A DNA stretch of 45,782 bases from Sulfitobacter sp. HI0040 (GTDB taxonomy: Bacteria > Pseudomonadota > Alphaproteobacteria > Rhodobacterales > Rhodobacteraceae), in NCBI RefSeq assembly GCF_001634885.1, contig NZ_LWEX01000024.1, positions 1 to 45,782 of the forward strand, read 5' to 3'. Of the stretch, positions 42,583 to 45,782 are shown one piece after another; the first letter of the stretch is position 1; each line of letters opens with the position of its first letter. The position numbers were made by a program, and so were the translations under genes. The notes under the pieces were generated by a model. That model ran no database searches. It had not been told where the DNA came from and saw only the letters and a list, made by a program, of their open reading frames with translations.

Positions 42583-43766
42583 TGGATCACCCCGCAGGCC
42601 TTGCCGGCCGTTTCGAAAGCGTCGAGCGCGCGGTCAAGTTCTTCCCGGCTCAAAGCTGCGTTCATCTGCGTTCGGATCCGCGCCTGTCCCCGGGGCACCA
42701 CCGGAAAGAAGAAACCGCTCACATAGACGCCCTCTTCGAAGAGGCGCGCCGCCATGTCCTGCGCCAGCCGCGCCTCCCCCAGCATGACCGGGACGATCGG
42801 ATGCTCCCCCGGCAGCAGATCGAAGCCGAGACGTTCCAGACCCGCCCGCCAATAAGCTGTGTTCTCGAACAGCTGCTCGCGCAACGCGTCGCCATTCATG
42901 ACCAGATCGATGGCCCGCAAGCCTGCCGCCACGATGGAGGGCGGCAAGGAGTTGGAGAAAAGATAGGGCCGGGCCCGCTGACGCAGCAGGTCGATCACCG
43001 GCTGCGGCCCCGCGATATACCCACCGATGGCACCGCCCAGCGCCTTGCCCAACGTCCCGGTCAGGATGTCCACATCGACGCCGTGATGCGCCGGGGTGCC
43101 CGCGCCCTTGGGGCCCATGAAACCTGTCGCATGGCAATCGTCCACCATGACGAGGGCCTCGTATTTTTCGGCCAGCGCCGTGATTTCCGGCAGGTTGGCC
43201 AAATAACCGTCCATGCTGAAAACACCGTCCGTCGCGATCATGATGAACCGCGCGCCTTCGTCACGCGCCAGTTTCAACTGCCCTTCAAGATCGGCCATGT
43301 CGTTATTCGCGTAACGATAGCGCTTCGCCTTGCACAGACGAATACCGTCGATGATCGAGGCGTGGTTCAACGCGTCAGACACGATGGCGTCCTCGGGCCC
43401 GAACAACGGCTCGAACAGGCCCCCGTTCGCATCGAAACAGGCCGCGAAAAGGATCGAATCGTCCTTGCCGAGGAAGTTCGCCAGTTTCTGCTCCAGTTCG
43501 CGGTGAATATCCTGCGTACCGCAGATGAAACGGACAGAGGCCATGCCGAAGCCTTTGGGGTCCATCGCGTCGCGCGCCGCTTCGATCAGATCGGGATGGT
43601 CCGCCAGCCCCAGATAGTTGTTTGCGCAAAGATTAATGACTTCGCGCCCCCCTACCGTGATCTGCCCCCCCTGCGGAGAGGTGATCAGACGTTCCCGCTT
43701 CATCATCCCGTCCGCGTCGATCCCGGACAGTGTTTCGGAAATATGGTCGAGATAGGCGCGGTTCAT
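42579..43766 (-). CDS. kbl: Glycine C-acetyltransferase (2-amino-3-ketobutyrate CoA ligase)
   Basis: PLP enzyme that cleaves 2-amino-3-ketobutyrate with CoA to glycine and acetyl-CoA. It has 395 residues, the usual Kbl length, with [16 protein letters not shown] (45-60), [14 protein letters not shown] (79-92), [11 protein letters not shown] (208-218) and Lys241 in [14 protein letters not shown] as the PLP lysine. AAGGAG precedes the ATG by 8 nt. It is first in kbl-tdh and lies 91 bp after the XRE-cupin regulator gene on the same strand. The acetyl-CoA it releases could feed the thiolase reaction encoded nearby, though that link is only by position. Confidence 0.97.
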   Translation of the reverse strand: MNRAYLDHISETLSGIDADGMMKRERLITSPQGGQITVGGREVINLCANNYLGLADHPDLIEAARDAMDPKGFGMASVRFICGTQDIHRELEQKLANFLGKDDSILFAACFDANGGLFEPLFGPEDAIVSDALNHASIIDGIRLCKAKRYRYANNDMADLEGQLKLARDEGARFIMIATDGVFSMDGYLANLPEITALAEKYEALVMVDDCHATGFMGPKGAGTPAHHGVDVDILTGTLGKALGGAIGGYIAGPQPVIDLLRQRARPYLFSNSLPPSIVAAGLRAIDLVMNGDALREQLFENTAYWRAGLERLGFDLLPGEHPIVPVMLGEARLAQDMAARLFEEGVYVSGFFFPVVPRGQARIRTQMNAALSREELDRALDAFETAGKACGVIQ

Positions 43767-43857
43767 GGCAAAGCTCCTTCAGCTGGGTTGCTTCTATCAT
43801 AACGGAATTGCCTCCGAAATACCGGATTCCGTGATGGCGGAGATTTCGGGCGCCCTT

Positions 43858-44424
43858 TCAGGCGTCCTGCACGACAAGAAACGCCCGTAAGGCTCCTTTC
43901 ACCGCGCGAATCGCATGCGGTACGTCGGCGGCGTAGCGCGCCGTGTCGCCCGGCCCCAGAAGGTTCGCCTCCGTTCCGCTGGTGACTTCGGCGTGACCAT
44001 CGATGACGCTGAAGTATTCGCGTGCGCCGCGGGTGTGCGGCGCGCTGACCAAGCCCCCGCCCGCTTCGATCAGAAGCTCGTAAACCTCATGCCGGCCCGC
44101 TTCCTCGGGGGGTGAAAGGATGCGGATTTTGCAGCCATTCCCGAGGTTTGCAATCGTGGGCACCGCCCCGCTGCGCAGCACTTCCATCGTGGGCACCGCC
44201 GCTTCGCTGTCGAGCAGACCGGCAAAATCCACCTGCAGGGCACGCGTCAGGTTCCACAGGGTTGCGATCGTCGGGCTGCTTTCGCCCCGCTCGATCTGGC
44301 TCACCATTGACCGGGAAACCCCTGAAAGTTTCGCGACAGCATCGAGACTCAGCCCCTGCGCCTGCCGGGCCTGTTTCAACCGGGCTGGCAGTTGGGTGAG
44401 AATGGCGTCTGAATTTTCCGTCAT
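43858..44424 (-). CDS. XRE-family regulator with C-terminal cupin domain
   Basis: A 188-residue regulator: a helix-turn-helix (about 15-70, LKQARQAQGLSLDAVAKLSG then SRSMVSQIERGESSPT) and a C-terminal cupin sensor (about 108-185, ending GDTARYAADVPHAIRAVKG). This fusion is common for regulators of amino-acid or polyamine catabolism. It lies directly upstream of kbl-tdh on the same strand, so control of threonine breakdown is likely, and it is divergent from the thiolase gene. I used the ATG at 44424; ATGs at 44442 and 44460 are alternatives and none has a strong ribosome-binding site. Confidence 0.88.
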   Translation of the reverse strand: MTENSDAILTQLPARLKQARQAQGLSLDAVAKLSGVSRSMVSQIERGESSPTIATLWNLTRALQVDFAGLLDSEAAVPTMEVLRSGAVPTIANLGNGCKIRILSPPEEAGRHEVYELLIEAGGGLVSAPHTRGAREYFSVIDGHAEVTSGTEANLLGPGDTARYAADVPHAIRAVKGALRAFLVVQDA

Positions 44425-44538
44425 GGCGGAGGAATGTCGCATGGCGCGCGCCCCTGTCAAGTATCACGGCGCGAGGCCGCTGGAATCATCCGCAACCCTG
44501 TGCATAGAGTGACGCCGATCCCAACAAGGCAGGACAAC

Positions 44539-45720
44539 ATGGCACAGGAAATCGTAATTCTCGACGGCGCGCGGACCGCAATCGGCACCTTTGGCGGCGC
44601 GCTTGCGAATACTCCGGCGATCGAACTCGGCACCGTCGCGGCAAAGGCCGCGATGAAACGCGCCGGGGTGGAGCCGGGGCAGATCGGCCATGTCGCTTTC
44701 GGCAATGTCATCAACACCGAACCCCGGGACATGTATCTGAGCCGGGTGACAGCCATGCAGGCGGGCGTGCCGGAAAGTGTTCCCGCGATGAACGTGAATC
44801 GGCTCTGCGGTTCAGGGGTGCAGGCCATCGTTTCCGTCGTGCAATCGTTGATGCTGGGGGACGCTGAATTCGGCCTCGCCGGTGGGGCGGAAAGCATGTC
44901 GCGTGCGCCCTATATCCTGCCCGATGCGCGGTGGGGCCAGAAAATGGGTGATGTCCGCAGCCTCGATATGCTGCTGGGCACGCTGAACTGCCCCTTCGGC
45001 TCCGGCCATATGGGGGTGACGGCGGAGAATGTCGCGGCGGAGCATCAGGTCAGCCGGGAGGAAATGGACGACTTCGCCCTGCGCAGCCAGAAACGCGCCA
45101 GCGCCGCGATCGAGGAGGGCCGGTTCAAGGAACAGATCGTTCCCGTAGAGGTGCGCGTCAAACGCGATATGGTCGCTTTCGACACCGATGAACATCCCAA
45201 GGCCACATCCAGAGAAGCGTTGGCTGGGCTGAAGCCGGTCTTCAAGAAAGACGGCTGCGTGACGGCGGGCAATGCGAGCGGTATCAACGATGGCGCTGCC
45301 GCCGTGGTACTGGCAACCGCCGAGGCCGCGCAGAAGGCGGGCCTGACGCCGCGCGCAAAGATCCTCGGCTATGCCCATGCGGGCGTGCGCCCGGAGGTCA
45401 TGGGCATCGGGCCGGTACCGGCGGTGGAGAACCTGCTCGCCCGTACGGGGCTGAAGCCGGAGGACTTCGACGTCATCGAAAGCAACGAAGCCTTCGCAAG
45501 CCAAGCCCTCGCCGTGACGAAGAACCTCGGCCTCGATCCCGAGCGGGTGAACCCGAACGGCGGGGCCATAGCACTTGGTCATCCGGTGGGGGCGACCGGT
45601 GCCATTATTACCGTCAAGGCGCTCTACGAACTGGAGCGCATTGGCGGCAAGCGCGCGCTGATTACCATGTGCATCGGGGGTGGTCAGGGTATCGCCCTGG
45701 CGATCGAGCGCCTTTCCTGA
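44539..45720 (+). CDS. bktB: Acetyl-CoA C-acyltransferase (thiolase, BktB-like)
   Basis: A 393-residue thiolase. The acylated Cys is Cys90 in VNRLCGSGVQAI; His is in LGHPVGATGA and the second Cys in MCIGGGQGIA near the C-terminus; SNEAFASQA is the usual NEAF motif. The segment GNVINTEPRDMYLSRV and the overall pattern match BktB-type beta-ketothiolases, which condense acetyl-CoA with short acyl-CoA in polyhydroxyalkanoate or degradative pathways; direction cannot be read from sequence. AAGGCAGGA precedes the ATG at 44539; the 35 open codons upstream are not coding. No acetoacetyl-CoA reductase is seen before the window ends. The final 62 bases hold only a GC-rich, hairpin-like intergenic stretch. 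Confidence 0.93.
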   Translation: MAQEIVILDGARTAIGTFGGALANTPAIELGTVAAKAAMKRAGVEPGQIGHVAFGNVINTEPRDMYLSRVTAMQAGVPESVPAMNVNRLCGSGVQAIVSVVQSLMLGDAEFGLAGGAESMSRAPYILPDARWGQKMGDVRSLDMLLGTLNCPFGSGHMGVTAENVAAEHQVSREEMDDFALRSQKRASAAIEEGRFKEQIVPVEVRVKRDMVAFDTDEHPKATSREALAGLKPVFKKDGCVTAGNASGINDGAAAVVLATAEAAQKAGLTPRAKILGYAHAGVRPEVMGIGPVPAVENLLARTGLKPEDFDVIESNEAFASQALAVTKNLGLDPERVNPNGGAIALGHPVGATGAIITVKALYELERIGGKRALITMCIGGGQGIALAIERLS

Positions 45721-45782
45721 GCGGGTAAGCGTCTTTCCATACCGTGCGCCCTGCGGGGGGGGCACGGGGGGCCGGTCTCCGG

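Noticed and set aside
1-45782. tRNA, rRNA, CRISPR arrays, insertion sequences, prophage or attachment sites
   Set aside because: No gap is large enough and unexplained, and I saw no tRNA-like arms, spaced direct repeats, transposase or integrase motifs.

Overview
The window looks like a chromosomal segment of a marine alphaproteobacterium of the family Rhodobacteraceae (Roseobacter group). This rests on the high-GC, GC3-biased codon use, the gene families (alphaproteobacterial SerC, a Rhizobium-type asparaginase, an IalB protein, Hint-domain proteins, an XRE-cupin regulator beside kbl-tdh, several small proteins of the type conserved in roseobacters) and GC-rich dispersed hairpins. I see no rRNA, tRNA, CRISPR array, insertion sequence or phage gene. 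Genes are tightly packed, with many 4-bp stop/start overlaps, and almost no stretch over 300 bp lacks a gene.

Layout. 1-900: cobalt transporter genes cbtB and cbtA (cut by the window edge) behind a clear cobalamin riboswitch, minus strand. 970-4889: an EamA permease, NAD salvage genes pncA and pncB, and the tRNA hydroxylase trhO. 4886-20482: a 15.6-kb amine-uptake and catabolism island. Its left arm is a minus-strand operon potF-potG-potH-potI plus an FAD amine oxidoreductase. A GntR/FCD regulator and a SpuC-type polyamine:pyruvate aminotransferase diverge from it. The middle holds a translationally coupled pair: an M24-fold, ectoine-hydrolase-like protein and an ArgE-like M20 deacetylase. 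The right arm is a second complete polyamine-type ABC importer (ATPase, binding protein, two permeases). Both of its permeases are much larger than usual: one has about 260 extra residues in its first periplasmic loop, the other an extra N-terminal membrane module. 20512-25199: a MltB-type lytic transglycosylase, RNase R, a TIGR04282 glycosyltransferase-like protein and a GNAT protein. 25196-30862: lysine/diaminopimelate genes dapE and dapD, separated by two adjacent Hint-domain proteins, a conserved hypothetical and a GlsB-type membrane protein. 31041-34522: a LOG-family protein, a small ion channel, a 68-residue protein, rlmN and an IalB protein. 34705-40429: asparaginase, then serB divergent from serC-serA, with a leader resembling the serC RNA motif, then a metallophosphatase. 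40426-45720: an App1-type phosphatase, threonine catabolism genes kbl-tdh behind an XRE-cupin regulator, and a BktB-type thiolase.

The strongest candidate for something undescribed is the 4.9-20.5 kb island. Two polyamine-type importers of different build flank a hydrolase-deacetylase-aminotransferase set that resembles the logic of ectoine degradation but lacks the canonical ectoine genes. A shared TTTGATCA-containing motif overlaps the predicted promoters of potF and the aminotransferase on either side of the GntR gene, so one regulator probably controls both. Other points of note are a Hint protein that has lost both its nucleophile and its block-B histidine, a threonine dehydrogenase without the structural-zinc cysteines, and intrinsic-terminator hairpins placed just after the binding-protein gene in both transporter operons. 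All assignments come from reading motifs and remembered family sequences; no database search was run.
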